Position numbers and translations under genes: made by a program | Origin: Collinsella aerofaciens | GTDB taxonomy: Bacteria > Actinomycetota > Coriobacteriia > Coriobacteriales > Coriobacteriaceae | Direction: 5' to 3' | DNA length: 56,366 bases | NCBI RefSeq assembly: GCF_028207065.1 | Contig: NZ_JAQLFP010000017.1 | Location: 1 to 56,366, forward strand | Shown here: positions 14,616 through 22,783 of the stretch, in pieces | How the letters are laid out: each line of letters begins with the position of its first letter | How positions within the stretch are numbered: the stretch's first letter is position 1 | Notes under the pieces: generated by a model | The model's input: the letters and a program-made list of their open reading frames with translations, nothing else | What the model was told of the DNA's origin: nothing | Database searches by the model: none

Positions 14616-14631
14616 TTTGCTCGTTTACGGG

Positions 14632-14670
14632 CAAATTTTCAACGTTTGCGGATTAGCTCTTGAAAATTTG
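14632..14670. promoter_or_regulatory. AT-rich dyad upstream of gtrA-2
   Basis: CAAATTTTCAA (14632-14642) and TTGAAAATTTG (14660-14670) form a perfect 11-bp inverted repeat with a 17-base spacer in the 218-bp gap between the GtrA genes. Further on, TTACGC (14700) and TAAAGT (14723) are 17 bases apart and could be a promoter. The dyad would then lie upstream, as an operator or activator site. Confidence 0.4.
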
Positions 14671-14767
14671 GCGAGTTCGTATAGTTCTTGGCAAAGACCT
14701 TACGCTTCCCTTGCAAAAGCTCTAAAGTATCCTCTGCTCGATTCATCAACGCATTGGATGTGATTAC

Positions 14768-15175
14768 GTGCGCAAGGCACTGGCACAACCTCATACCAAG
14801 CAGTTCCTCAAGTTCGCTGTCGTGGGTCTTATCTCCTTTGGCATCGACTGGGGTATGCTCATTGCGCTTGTCGAGCTGTTTCACCTCGACTTTTTGATGA
14901 GCACCACGGTCTCGTTTACCACGTCCGTCGTGGTCAACTACTGGCTCAGCATGAAGTACGTGTTCGACCACCGCGAGGGCATGAGCCGCAAGCGCGAGTT
15001 CACGATCTTCACCATCCTGTCGGTGATCGGCCTGGGCCTCAACGACCTATACATGTTTGTGGGCGTCACGTTTTTGAGCATCGGCTACCAGGCCATGAAG
15101 GCCATCGCCACGTTCCTCGTCACCTGGTACAACTACTTCAGCCGCCGCTTCTTCCTCGAGGGCGCACGGTCGTAG
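14768..15175 (+). CDS. GtrA family membrane protein (second of a tandem pair)
   Basis: A 135-residue GtrA family protein with four membrane helices, probably involved in lipid-linked sugar translocation. Its blocks LKFAVVGLISFGIDWGML, VNYWLSMKYVFDHREGMSRKREF and TILSVIGLGLND mirror the first GtrA protein, and it ends in RRFFLEGARS. The two genes therefore look like an old tandem duplication, but the 218-bp gap with its own dyad and possible promoter suggests separate regulation. The start is a GTG with a poor ribosome site, so the start is less certain than the frame. A strong terminator follows. Confidence 0.88.
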   Translation: MRKALAQPHTKQFLKFAVVGLISFGIDWGMLIALVELFHLDFLMSTTVSFTTSVVVNYWLSMKYVFDHREGMSRKREFTIFTILSVIGLGLNDLYMFVGVTFLSIGYQAMKAIATFLVTWYNYFSRRFFLEGARS

Positions 15176-15201
15176 TCGATTCATTATTTGCTTGAATGTA
15201 T

Positions 15202-15235
15202 AACCGGTTGGAATTCCCGTTCCAACCGGTTTTTG
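15202..15235 (+). terminator. intrinsic terminator after gtrA-2
   Basis: AACCGGTTGGAA (15202-15213) pairs perfectly with TTCCAACCGGTT (15220-15231), followed by TTTGTTT. It is a clear rho-independent terminator on the plus strand. Confidence 0.92.
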
Positions 15236-15273
15236 TTTGCCGAGAGACCCGGCGACCCAATCCCATTCGCATG

Positions 15274-15311
15274 AAAAACGGGCGGCCCGGATGTTTGTCC
15301 GAACCGCCCGT
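15274..15311 (-). terminator. intrinsic terminator of the DUF4430 operon
   Basis: On the minus strand ACGGGCGG and CCGCCCGT (15304-15311 with 15278-15285) pair, with an inner CGGA/TCCG, followed by TTTTTC (15274-15278). It lies 23 bases after the stop of the small DUF4430 gene. Confidence 0.9.
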
Positions 15312-15333
15312 CTGGCGCGCTATGTCGAGGCCT

Positions 15334-16242
15334 CTAGCCTGTAACGTAATACCAGACCACGTTGTCGCCGTTGGAGAGAACGTAGTTGCTGCAGGCCGTC
15401 ATGGGCGTTGTGCCGTTGACGGAGTACATCCAGCCGCTCGTACCGCCGTACTGTTTCTCGGCCAAACCACCAATCGCGGAGACATACGTGCCGTACGACG
15501 AGCCATGTGCGTTGACAGAAAGGCCCAGCGCGCACAGGGCATCGTAGACGGTAGCGCCTTCGTTAAAGGTAAAGGTGCCACCAGAAGACACAGGATTGCC
15601 CACAGCGCTCGATGTGACCGAAACCGTCACTGTTACGTAGCTGGACTCCTGCGAGCCGCTCTGGCCGCCCGAGGAGGCGTTTCCACCATTAGAGGATGAA
15701 ACTCCATCAGACGACTGGCCACCGCCCGAAGAAGCACCGCCAGACGCATTGGAAGTATCACCGGCTCCCGTATTTTGGGCAGCGGATTTATCGCCAGACT
15801 TCTTGCCGTCCTGGTCCTCGGACTTCTTGTTATCCGAGTTCTTGTCCGATTCCTTGTTTGAAGACTCGGAATCGTCCTTGGACTTGGACTCATCAGAATG
15901 CTTGGACTCATCTTTTGCGTCATTCGATGACTTGGAATCCTTGGAACTGGCCTCGCCCGAAGCGGCAGACGAGCCAGACGCCTTGGTGTCCTTGGTGACG
16001 ACGCTCTCCCCCGTCACGGCCTGAATGATCCAGTCGATAGACCAGGCACCGCTTGCGGAAGGATGGACGAAACCCAGCGAGACGACGATCAGAATGGTGC
16101 ATGCGGCAGTCAGAACGCCGAGGAGCGCCTTGCGGCGAGGGGCGGACGCCGCCGAAGCGGCGCCCTTTTGCTTTGCATCGTCAAGCTGGATAAACGAGGA
16201 ATCTGGTTGCTTGGGGTCAGCGTCCTTGGATTTATTGGACAC
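15334..16242 (-). CDS. membrane-anchored single-domain DUF4430 (transcobalamin-like) protein
   Basis: A 302-residue envelope protein. A short basic cytoplasmic N-terminus precedes a membrane helix (about 39-58, LLGVLTAACTILIVVSLGF). A long Ser/Lys/Asp-rich then Gly/Ser-rich linker (about 80-205) follows, and then one DUF4430 domain ends the protein (GTFTFNEGATVYDALCAL, SGWMYSVNGTTPM, LSNGDNVVWYYV). DUF4430 resembles the C-terminal domain of mammalian transcobalamin and intrinsic factor, so the exposed domain may contact a corrinoid. The upstream four-domain gene ends just before it: its TAG (16252-16254) is followed at once by an in-frame GTG at 16251. I prefer the GTG at 16242, which has GGTGAGG in front. 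It is the second gene of the riboswitch-controlled unit and ends in a clear terminator. Confidence 0.85.
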   Translation of the reverse strand: MSNKSKDADPKQPDSSFIQLDDAKQKGAASAASAPRRKALLGVLTAACTILIVVSLGFVHPSASGAWSIDWIIQAVTGESVVTKDTKASGSSAASGEASSKDSKSSNDAKDESKHSDESKSKDDSESSNKESDKNSDNKKSEDQDGKKSGDKSAAQNTGAGDTSNASGGASSGGGQSSDGVSSSNGGNASSGGQSGSQESSYVTVTVSVTSSAVGNPVSSGGTFTFNEGATVYDALCALGLSVNAHGSSYGTYVSAIGGLAEKQYGGTSGWMYSVNGTTPMTACSNYVLSNGDNVVWYYVTG

Positions 16243-16251
16243 ATCCCTCAC

Positions 16252-19200
16252 CTACCGACGTTTGGTGAACACGAACACGCCGACGATGGCGAGACCGATG
16301 ACGCCGGCGGCGATGCCAACGATGGCGAGCGGGTTGGTGCCAGTCTCCTGCTCGGAAGCACTAGAGGACTTCTTAGCAGTGGTCGTGGAAGCAGCACCCG
16401 TATCGGACTTGGAATCGGACTTCTTGTCGGACTTGCTGTCCTTCTTGTCAGACTTCTTCTCGTCCTTCTTATCGGACTTATCGGAGTCCTTCTTGTCGGA
16501 CTTGTTGTCCTTGGTCTCGGTCTTGGTCGACACCGTCGTCTTGGTCACCGGCTTCTGACCCGGGGCGATAGCGCCGCCGGCCTGCTGGCCCTTCGTGCCG
16601 GAGCCGGAACCCGTGCCAGTGCCAGTGCCAGTGCCAGCGCCAGCGCCGGAACCGTTGCCAGCGCCACCGTTGCCACCATTAGTGCCAGAACCGCCATTGC
16701 CGCCAGGGTTAACGGCATTCTTGGTCCACTTGGCATACAGCGTCAGATCGGCCGTCACCGGCGTACTGAAGTCATACGCCTGCGTGCAAGCCTCATCGGT
16801 GAACCAACCGCCGAAAGTGTAGCCATCGCGCGTCGGATCGGCCGGCTTGACCAGCTTGCCGTCGGCCGTAGCCACAAACTTAGTGTCGCAAGCAGACCCG
16901 CCGTTGGAATTAAAGGCAACCGTCCAAGACTCAACAGCCCCGAGCTTGAACAGCATGCCCGAATCATTGATGTAGTAGAGGTTGCCAGAAGCATCGGCAA
17001 TGACCGGAGAGTCACAGTATTGGTAATGGCCGGCCGCATCATAAATCTGCGTCGCCTCTGCGTCGCCGAGCGTATAGCGATACACGCCACCACCAGCAGA
17101 GTAGTTGACGTAATCCTTGCTATCCGCGCTGTTCACGGTGAAGTACACGTAGGTCTTGCCGCCCTGAACACTCACCAGCGGAGTAGCAGCAATACCGTTA
17201 AATCCGGCCGGCAGTTCTTTACCGTCAGCAGCGGTGACCATCGTGGTCTTACCGGTCTTCAGATTATAGAGAGCCAGAGCAGAGCCAGTAGCCGTCTGTC
17301 CGCCGACAATCAAGTTTTCGCCAGCCACCGCCGGTGCGCTCATGTTATTAGTAAGACCCAGGTCGACCGTCTTCTGCTCGCTTAGTACGCCCTTCGCCGA
17401 AAGCGAAATCACATGGAGCTTTCCATCGTGCGTCATCTGATAGAAGGTCGAACCATTGGACGGATCGGCGACACAGTCGGCGTTCGCGAGAGCACCGAGC
17501 TTCATAGTCGAAACGACATCGCCCGTCGTCTTATCAATGCACTTAAGCGTGCCCGCGCTCGTAGGAACAATGGTGTACTTATCCGTCAGCGCAGCACCAG
17601 TCCAATAATAGCCCTCGGAAGGGTCAATGTTCTGCCAAGAGACTTCGCCCGTGGCAATCTTGATACGCTTCAGGGAGCCGTTGCCGTAGGTCGCGTTGTA
17701 GTTCTCGTCATACGAAATATCGATCGTACCAACATAGACGTACTCGCCATCCGAAACCACGGTGCAGGAGCTCTGCGTCAAGTCCGTCAAACCTGGCGTC
17801 AGCCACTTGCAGATCAGCTTGTCCGCAGTAATCGCCTGGACCGCACCGCCGTTGAGCGGAACGATGATAAGGCCATTGGTATAGATCGGACGAGAGGTAT
17901 AGCTCACCTTGGAGGCAAGCGGCGCAGAGGCAACCTTTTTACCCGTGGACGAATCGATCTTAATGAGCTCGTTCTCGGTCGCGATGTACACAAAACCGTT
18001 AGCAATGACAGGCTCGCTGCAGTTGGCATACTGCTGGCCAGACTCGGCCTTCCAATCGAAGGCCCACTTAAGACCAGCGGCCTGCGCAGGCGTCTTGGCA
18101 TCCGTTACGGTCGAACCGTTGCCACTGTTGCCGTAGCCGGCCCACTCGGCATCCCAATCAGGAGTCGTCGCACTCGGGTCCACGACAATCTTGTCGGGAT
18201 CGGGCATGGGCGAATCGTCGGTGGTATAGGCAAGCGTAACCTTATCGTCGCTCTTGAGCGTAATCTGATTGGCGCAGAGTAAGGAGGGCTCTCCATTGAT
18301 ATACAGATGCCAGTATTTATTGGTCGCACCATCATAGCCGTACGTCTTGCCTCCGAACGGCGAGTCGATGGAATTGAGGAACCAGTACTCACCGCTCTGG
18401 GAGCCGTTGTACGTAACGCCCTTTGCCTTCAGAACCGCTTCGATAAGGTCCTGGGCCGTAGAGCCTTCGGGCAGGGAAACATTGCTTGCCGAGCCCCAGC
18501 GAGTATTGTTGCCGTTGACATCGGGACCGATAACATCGACAGACCCAAGAACCTGGCCAGGAAGGGCATCGCTGTCGCCAGCATACATAAAGGTGACGGC
18601 GTCACCCTCATGGAGCTTGTAGGCACCGGCGCCAACGTCGGCGAACTTGTACTTTACGTCGGACTTGCCCTTTACGTAGAAGCGCCAATAGCTATTGGTC
18701 GCAGCATCAGAGCCACAATAGGTCTCACCATCAAGCGGCGAGGTAATGCCCCTGAGGTACCAGCCCCAAGACTCTTCTGTAGCTTTGAGTTCAAGACCAG
18801 TCTGCTCCAACAGATCCCTAGCAGTGGATCCTGCCTTGAGGCTCGTCTGGCCCGTCGAGGCCCAAACCTGCTGTTTGCCGTCCTTGTCCTTACCAAGTAC
18901 CTGAACAGAAGCATGGACAGAATCGGAGGACAGCTGGTCGCCCCAGCCACCGTAGAACCACGTAACGGTATCGCCGGCATGGATGGTGACATTGTCCGCC
19001 GTATAGTCACTCGACTTGCCGTTGATGAACAGCTGCCAACAGGTCGAATAATCGAACGGCGTACCCAGCTCAACGCCGTTGTACTTAAGGCTCAGAATGA
19101 AGGAGCCCGCAGCAACGGCGTCGATGCCATTCGCCTCGAGCGCGACCTTCGTAAGGTCAAGTGCGCTCGAGCCGGACGTCACCACATACTGCGCGTTATC

Positions 19201-20145
19201 GACCCAAGTCTGAGTCTTGCCCTGGGCATCGCGACCAATGACGGTCACATTAGCGGCAACCTGGTCCTTAACGACAGGGGACACGCTACCAGCCGTATAG
19301 GCAAACTCAATCTTCTGCCCCTGGGTGAGCTTGACGCTGCTCGCGCCAACCGAGGAAGACGCGCCATCGACGAACAGCTGCCAGAAGGCATAAGTCGTCG
19401 GATCGTAGGCAAGCGTGCGGCCATCGCTCGGGGATGTGATGCTTTTGAGGTAGAACCCGTATGCCGTGTTCGGATCGTAGTCCGCCTCGAAGCCCGTCTT
19501 CTCCTGCAGCTTAATAAAGGCATCCGCAGCCGTCGCGCCCTCGTCAAGCTTGAGCTGCGTAGGTGCCACCCAGGTCTGAGCCTTGCCGTCGGCATCGGTG
19601 CCGATAATCGAGAACGAGACCTCGACTTGCTTCTTGGCGACATCGCCGGTTTCTGTCGGGCTCTCCGTCTGGACGGCAGCCGCGGCGGCAGATCTTGCTT
19701 GGTCAGCGGCTACCGTCGAAGACTGCTCACTCGCGGCAGGGTTCTCCCCCGTCGCCGAGCCTTCGTCGCCAGCTGCCGCCCCTGTTGTGGCGGCACTAGC
19801 TGCGGGCGTGCTCCCAGAATCTGAAACCTCGGCGCCGCTCTGCTCGGCGGCACCGCCCGCAAGCGCTGCACCCTCGTCCGGCGTCGCAGCCTGAGCCACA
19901 GCCTCGGCAATGCCCTCGGCGCCCTCGGCCCACAGCTGAGCCGGCGTGGTGCCAAAGGCCATCGCGAAGGCCAGGAATGCCACCAGGCCGCGCTTGGCTA
20001 CGCCGCGCGCAATTGCGCCTCGGCGATGCGAGACGCGCTGGCGCTCGTCCACAAACATATCCATTTGTCTCCTACTGTCTGTACTTGGAGCGTTGCCTTG
20101 AGGCTGCCCCACGTCATCGCGCATGTTGCGCTCGAGTTCCCCCAT
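16252..20145 (-). CDS. large surface protein: four DUF4430 domains, beta-propeller, InlB-type repeat, C-terminal anchor
   Basis: A 1297-residue exported protein. Order: long basic N-region and signal-like helix (about 51-73), Ala/Ser/Glu-rich linker, four DUF4430 transcobalamin-like domains (about 175-285, 295-400, 410-522, 532-642), and a PQQ/BamB-like beta-propeller (about 690-1085, repeats such as VYIATENELIKIDSSTGKK). A Listeria-Bacteroides InlB-type repeat (AFNSNGGS...GYTFGGWFTDEA, about 1090-1160), a Gly/Thr and Lys/Ser/Asp wall-spanning linker, and a C-terminal helix with KRR tail complete it. The sequence before that helix (SEQETGTNP) is only a faint echo of LPxTG. Three of the four DUF4430 units are preceded by a GxDxxGKxQTWV-like strand. 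The start at 20145 follows GGAGGGAAGGGGG; an upstream start lies inside the riboswitch leader. It is first in the operon. Corrinoid capture is inferred from the domain relation plus the B12 riboswitch; glycan or peptide binding is the alternative. Confidence 0.85.
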   Translation of the reverse strand: MGELERNMRDDVGQPQGNAPSTDSRRQMDMFVDERQRVSHRRGAIARGVAKRGLVAFLAFAMAFGTTPAQLWAEGAEGIAEAVAQAATPDEGAALAGGAAEQSGAEVSDSGSTPAASAATTGAAAGDEGSATGENPAASEQSSTVAADQARSAAAAAVQTESPTETGDVAKKQVEVSFSIIGTDADGKAQTWVAPTQLKLDEGATAADAFIKLQEKTGFEADYDPNTAYGFYLKSITSPSDGRTLAYDPTTYAFWQLFVDGASSSVGASSVKLTQGQKIEFAYTAGSVSPVVKDQVAANVTVIGRDAQGKTQTWVDNAQYVVTSGSSALDLTKVALEANGIDAVAAGSFILSLKYNGVELGTPFDYSTCWQLFINGKSSDYTADNVTIHAGDTVTWFYGGWGDQLSSDSVHASVQVLGKDKDGKQQVWASTGQTSLKAGSTARDLLEQTGLELKATEESWGWYLRGITSPLDGETYCGSDAATNSYWRFYVKGKSDVKYKFADVGAGAYKLHEGDAVTFMYAGDSDALPGQVLGSVDVIGPDVNGNNTRWGSASNVSLPEGSTAQDLIEAVLKAKGVTYNGSQSGEYWFLNSIDSPFGGKTYGYDGATNKYWHLYINGEPSLLCANQITLKSDDKVTLAYTTDDSPMPDPDKIVVDPSATTPDWDAEWAGYGNSGNGSTVTDAKTPAQAAGLKWAFDWKAESGQQYANCSEPVIANGFVYIATENELIKIDSSTGKKVASAPLASKVSYTSRPIYTNGLIIVPLNGGAVQAITADKLICKWLTPGLTDLTQSSCTVVSDGEYVYVGTIDISYDENYNATYGNGSLKRIKIATGEVSWQNIDPSEGYYWTGAALTDKYTIVPTSAGTLKCIDKTTGDVVSTMKLGALANADCVADPSNGSTFYQMTHDGKLHVISLSAKGVLSEQKTVDLGLTNNMSAPAVAGENLIVGGQTATGSALALYNLKTGKTTMVTAADGKELPAGFNGIAATPLVSVQGGKTYVYFTVNSADSKDYVNYSAGGGVYRYTLGDAEATQIYDAAGHYQYCDSPVIADASGNLYYINDSGMLFKLGAVESWTVAFNSNGGSACDTKFVATADGKLVKPADPTRDGYTFGGWFTDEACTQAYDFSTPVTADLTLYAKWTKNAVNPGGNGGSGTNGGNGGAGNGSGAGAGTGTGTGTGSGSGTKGQQAGGAIAPGQKPVTKTTVSTKTETKDNKSDKKDSDKSDKKDEKKSDKKDSKSDKKSDSKSDTGAASTTTAKKSSSASEQETGTNPLAIVGIAAGVIGLAIVGVFVFTKRR

Positions 20146-20199
20146 CGGGGTCCCCCTTCCCTCCAGAGCCCTATGCACACCGGCGGCATACGCCGCAGC

Positions 20200-20372
20200 C
20201 GCATGCAAGATGGGAGGCGATCCGACTTAACCTTAACGACTCGGGCACGTCGTCCGATCTGCGACGCGAACATCCCGAGCCAAGAGGAATTACGGTTACT
20301 GGTACAGCTGGGGACTTGCACCCCGATTCTCCCAAACGCGCAGGAAAACCGCGCATTCGTGCGTCTCCGCAC
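20200..20372 (-). promoter_or_regulatory. cobalamin riboswitch
   Basis: The minus-strand leader contains GGGAGAATCGGGGTGCAAGT followed by CCCCAGCTGTACCAGTAACC (20293-20336). This is the B12-box-containing core of cobalamin riboswitches (compare the pattern GGGAAUCC.GUGCGAAUC..GAGCUG in btuB). The 3' conserved block AAGTCGGATCGCCTCCC (20212-20228) matches the AAGxCxGGAxxCCxGCC element. A further hairpin (20175-20207) with GCGGC/GCCGC stem lies between the aptamer and the GGAGGG ribosome site at 20157-20165. There is no T-tract, so control is probably at translation initiation. Boundaries are approximate. Confidence 0.88.
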
Positions 20373-20375
20373 CAC

Positions 20376-20403
20376 CATCTAGGCCATCGATTATTACCGT
20401 CAA
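20376..20403 (-). promoter_or_regulatory. promoter of the DUF4430 operon
   Basis: On the minus strand TTGACG (20398-20403) and TAGATG (20376-20381) are spaced by 16 bases. Transcription from here would begin at about the 5' end of the riboswitch aptamer. The -10 is poor, so the assignment rests mostly on position. Confidence 0.45.
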
Positions 20404-20416
20404 AATGGTATCACGC

Positions 20417-20444
20417 AAAAGGGCCTCGCACGCAGGCGAAGCCC
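20417..20444 (-). terminator. intrinsic terminator after the UbiB-like gene
   Basis: On the minus strand GGGCTTCGC (20436-20444) pairs with GCGAGGCCC (20421-20429) with one mismatch, followed by TTTT (20417-20420). It ends the UbiB-like transcript before the DUF4430 promoter. Confidence 0.75.
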
Positions 20445-20495
20445 AAGGTAAAAGCTATTGTTTGCGATAGGAAAATGCGGTGACGGCCGCAGCCT

Positions 20496-22259
20496 CTAGT
20501 GCTTGCCGCCGTGACTGTTGCGCCAGATCTCGCGGCCCAGCATCAGCGCCAGCACCAGCGCGCTCACGTAGCCCATAAAGCCAATGACCGGGATACCAAA
20601 CACAACCGGCTCGATACGCGCGTAGTACACCACCGACGAACCGATAAACAGACCGGCGATCACAATTGCCATCGACATGCGGTCGATAATTCCACCCAGC
20701 TGTCGCAGCGCCTTATCGCTGCTCATAATCTGCGTGTTCACCTTAAGCTGGCCGCGCGTGAGCATGCGCGACGCCAAGCCCAGATACTCGGCCGCCTCGA
20801 GCGAGCCTTTTGCCGCGCGATAGCTGCTCGCGGCAAGATCGCGCCCCATATCGCGCATGCGCGCATAGGTGCTCTTCTCGTTTTTGATGTGCGTCTGGAT
20901 AATCTGGATCATGTTGACGTTGGGCATGTACTCGGTCAGCAGACCCTCGAGTGTCACCATGCCGCGGGCGAACATCGTCACCACGCTCGGCAGCTCAACG
21001 TCATTCTTGCGCGCCAGGTTTAGCAGCGAGGTCAAAAACTCGCCGATATCCAGGTCCTTAAGGTCGAGGCCCGCAAAGTCGGCAACGATAAAGTCCAAAT
21101 CGGACAGAAAGGCCGAATGGTCGAGCTCGGCCGAGTCGCCGCGCGTCACGGCAAAGCGCATAAGCGAATCCTTGAGCTTGGGCACGTCGCCCTCGGCCAC
21201 GGCGAAAATCATGTCCTTTACGATACCGCGATCGTGGCTCGACATGCGTCCGACCATGCCCAAGTCGATAAAGTAGACAATGCCGTCCTTGAGGATGATG
21301 TTTCCCGCATGCGGGTCGGCATGGAAAAAGCCGTCGTCGAGCACCTGCGTCGAGTAGTCCTCGACAATCGCGGCACCGATCTTTTCCAAGTCATAGCCCT
21401 CGGCCACCAAGCGTTCAGGATCGGCGATCGAAATGCCGTCGACGTAATCCATGACCACCACGTGCTCGGTGCACAGGTCCAGATAGGATTTAGGGCACGT
21501 CACGCCATGAACGCTCTTATGGAACTCGTAGAAGTCGTTGAGGTTTTTGGCCTCGGCCAAAAAGTTGGTCTCCTCGCGAAACGAGGTCCACAACTCCTCG
21601 ACTACGCCGTGCAGGTCAACGAATTGATCGGTGTTGACGAACTTGGAAACGATACGCACCACCGAGCGGATGATATCGATGTCCTGTGCCATAACCTGCT
21701 GCGCACCGGGGCGCTGCACCTTGACGGCCACGTCCTCGCCCGTCACCAGACGAGCGCGGTGCACCTGCGCGAGCGATGCGCTACCAAGCGGATTGGGGTC
21801 GATCGCATCGAACATCTCCCCCAGGCGCAGGCCATATTCTTCTTCCAGACAACTGAGTACGACCTCGTACGGCACCGGCTCCACGTCGGAGCGCAGACGA
21901 CGCAGCTCGTCGCAAAAGCGTTGCGGCAGAATCTCGGACCGGTTGGCCAGAATCTGCCCCATCTTGACGAACATGGGGCCGAGTTCCTCGAGCAGGCGGC
22001 GCAAACGAACCGGCGTGAGGTTATCCCACACACGGTACTTTTTGACCAGGCGAACAATCTGCCCGATGCGTTCGCGACGACCCGCCGGCGTGAGCTGGTA
22101 TTCCTCGTCCGGCGCCATCGCGTCGGGCTCCTCTGGCACCATATCGACAGCGCGCGGCTTCTTGCGAGCGCCCGAGACGGCGGCGTCGACCTCATCGACA
22201 ACCGCCGCCTCGTCACCCAAGGGATCTAGATTGTTGTAATCGGTGGTGGAATCTGCCAT
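20496..22259 (-). CDS. ABC1/AarF/UbiB family atypical kinase
   Basis: A 587-residue member of the ABC1/UbiB family. These atypical protein-kinase-like ATPases act on isoprenoid lipids or quinone biosynthesis in many bacteria; the role in an anaerobic actinobacterium is uncertain. Seen: the family KxGQ motif as FVKMGQILANRS, an ALA-rich nucleotide loop replacement near LGSASLAQVHRARL, the lysine in VAVKVQRPG, the catalytic region FFHADPHAGNIIL and the metal-binding IDLGMVG. The C-terminus carries two hydrophobic helices (MSMAIVIAGLFIGSSVVY and GFMGYVSALVLALMLG), so it is membrane bound. The phasin-like gene ends eight bases upstream, so the two are cotranscribed. The ribosome site is weak, suggesting translational coupling. 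Confidence 0.9.
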   Translation of the reverse strand: MADSTTDYNNLDPLGDEAAVVDEVDAAVSGARKKPRAVDMVPEEPDAMAPDEEYQLTPAGRRERIGQIVRLVKKYRVWDNLTPVRLRRLLEELGPMFVKMGQILANRSEILPQRFCDELRRLRSDVEPVPYEVVLSCLEEEYGLRLGEMFDAIDPNPLGSASLAQVHRARLVTGEDVAVKVQRPGAQQVMAQDIDIIRSVVRIVSKFVNTDQFVDLHGVVEELWTSFREETNFLAEAKNLNDFYEFHKSVHGVTCPKSYLDLCTEHVVVMDYVDGISIADPERLVAEGYDLEKIGAAIVEDYSTQVLDDGFFHADPHAGNIILKDGIVYFIDLGMVGRMSSHDRGIVKDMIFAVAEGDVPKLKDSLMRFAVTRGDSAELDHSAFLSDLDFIVADFAGLDLKDLDIGEFLTSLLNLARKNDVELPSVVTMFARGMVTLEGLLTEYMPNVNMIQIIQTHIKNEKSTYARMRDMGRDLAASSYRAAKGSLEAAEYLGLASRMLTRGQLKVNTQIMSSDKALRQLGGIIDRMSMAIVIAGLFIGSSVVYYARIEPVVFGIPVIGFMGYVSALVLALMLGREIWRNSHGGKH

Positions 22260-22267
22260 CTGCGCTG

Positions 22268-22684
22268 CTACTCGGCCTCTTCGGTATCCTTCGCATCGTC
22301 GGGCTCAACGGACTCGACGGGCACCGAGGTCACGTTGTCCTCGACCGAATCGACGATGTCGCGCACATGGGCCAGGAAGGCCGTACGCTCGGGCGCGGTC
22401 ATAACGCGGACGCGAGCCAGAATGAGCTCGTCGAGCACGCGTTGGGCCGCGGTCTCGCCCTGCACGCCCAGACGCTCGGTCAGATCGGAGATGGTACCGC
22501 CGGCCTGCTCGAACATGTCGGACACGCTGCGGGCGATATCGGGGGTGGCGGTGTCCTTGCGGACCTGCTCGCCTTTGGTGTTAAGGTCGTCGAGGACCTT
22601 CTTGCCGCCTTCGACAGCAACGGCGGCAGCGCCAAAGCCCACGTTGATGGCGCCGTTAACAAGCTGATCGAGTTTCATAACCAT
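22268..22684 (-). CDS. phasin-like small protein coupled to the UbiB-like kinase
   Basis: A 138-residue protein resembling the phasin or PHA-granule-associated-like proteins that often sit beside AarF/UbiB genes. An amphipathic N-terminal helix (LDQLVNGAINVGFGAAAVAVEGGKKVLDDLNTKGE) leads into a helical middle (VSDMFEQAGGTISDLTERLGV) and a domain around ILARVRVMTAPERTAFLAHVRDIVDSVED. The tail is acidic. No catalytic motif is visible; a membrane- or lipid-surface-associated accessory role is inferred from the neighbour. The start at 22684 follows TTGGAGA with six-base spacing; ATG at 22678 and TTG at 22696 are alternatives. It is first in the two-gene unit. Confidence 0.7.
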   Translation of the reverse strand: MVMKLDQLVNGAINVGFGAAAVAVEGGKKVLDDLNTKGEQVRKDTATPDIARSVSDMFEQAGGTISDLTERLGVQGETAAQRVLDELILARVRVMTAPERTAFLAHVRDIVDSVEDNVTSVPVESVEPDDAKDTEEAE

Positions 22685-22783
22685 GGTTGTCTCCAATCAC
22701 AAACAACTGCATCGGCGTTCTTGTACCCAAGATTGAGTGAAAGCGACAAAGCGTTTTAGCGCTATTCGATCGACGGGAAATCC

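Noticed and set aside
18307..19824. 505-codon plus-strand frame opposite the large DUF4430 protein
   Set aside because: It is a shadow of the real gene and shows no domain.
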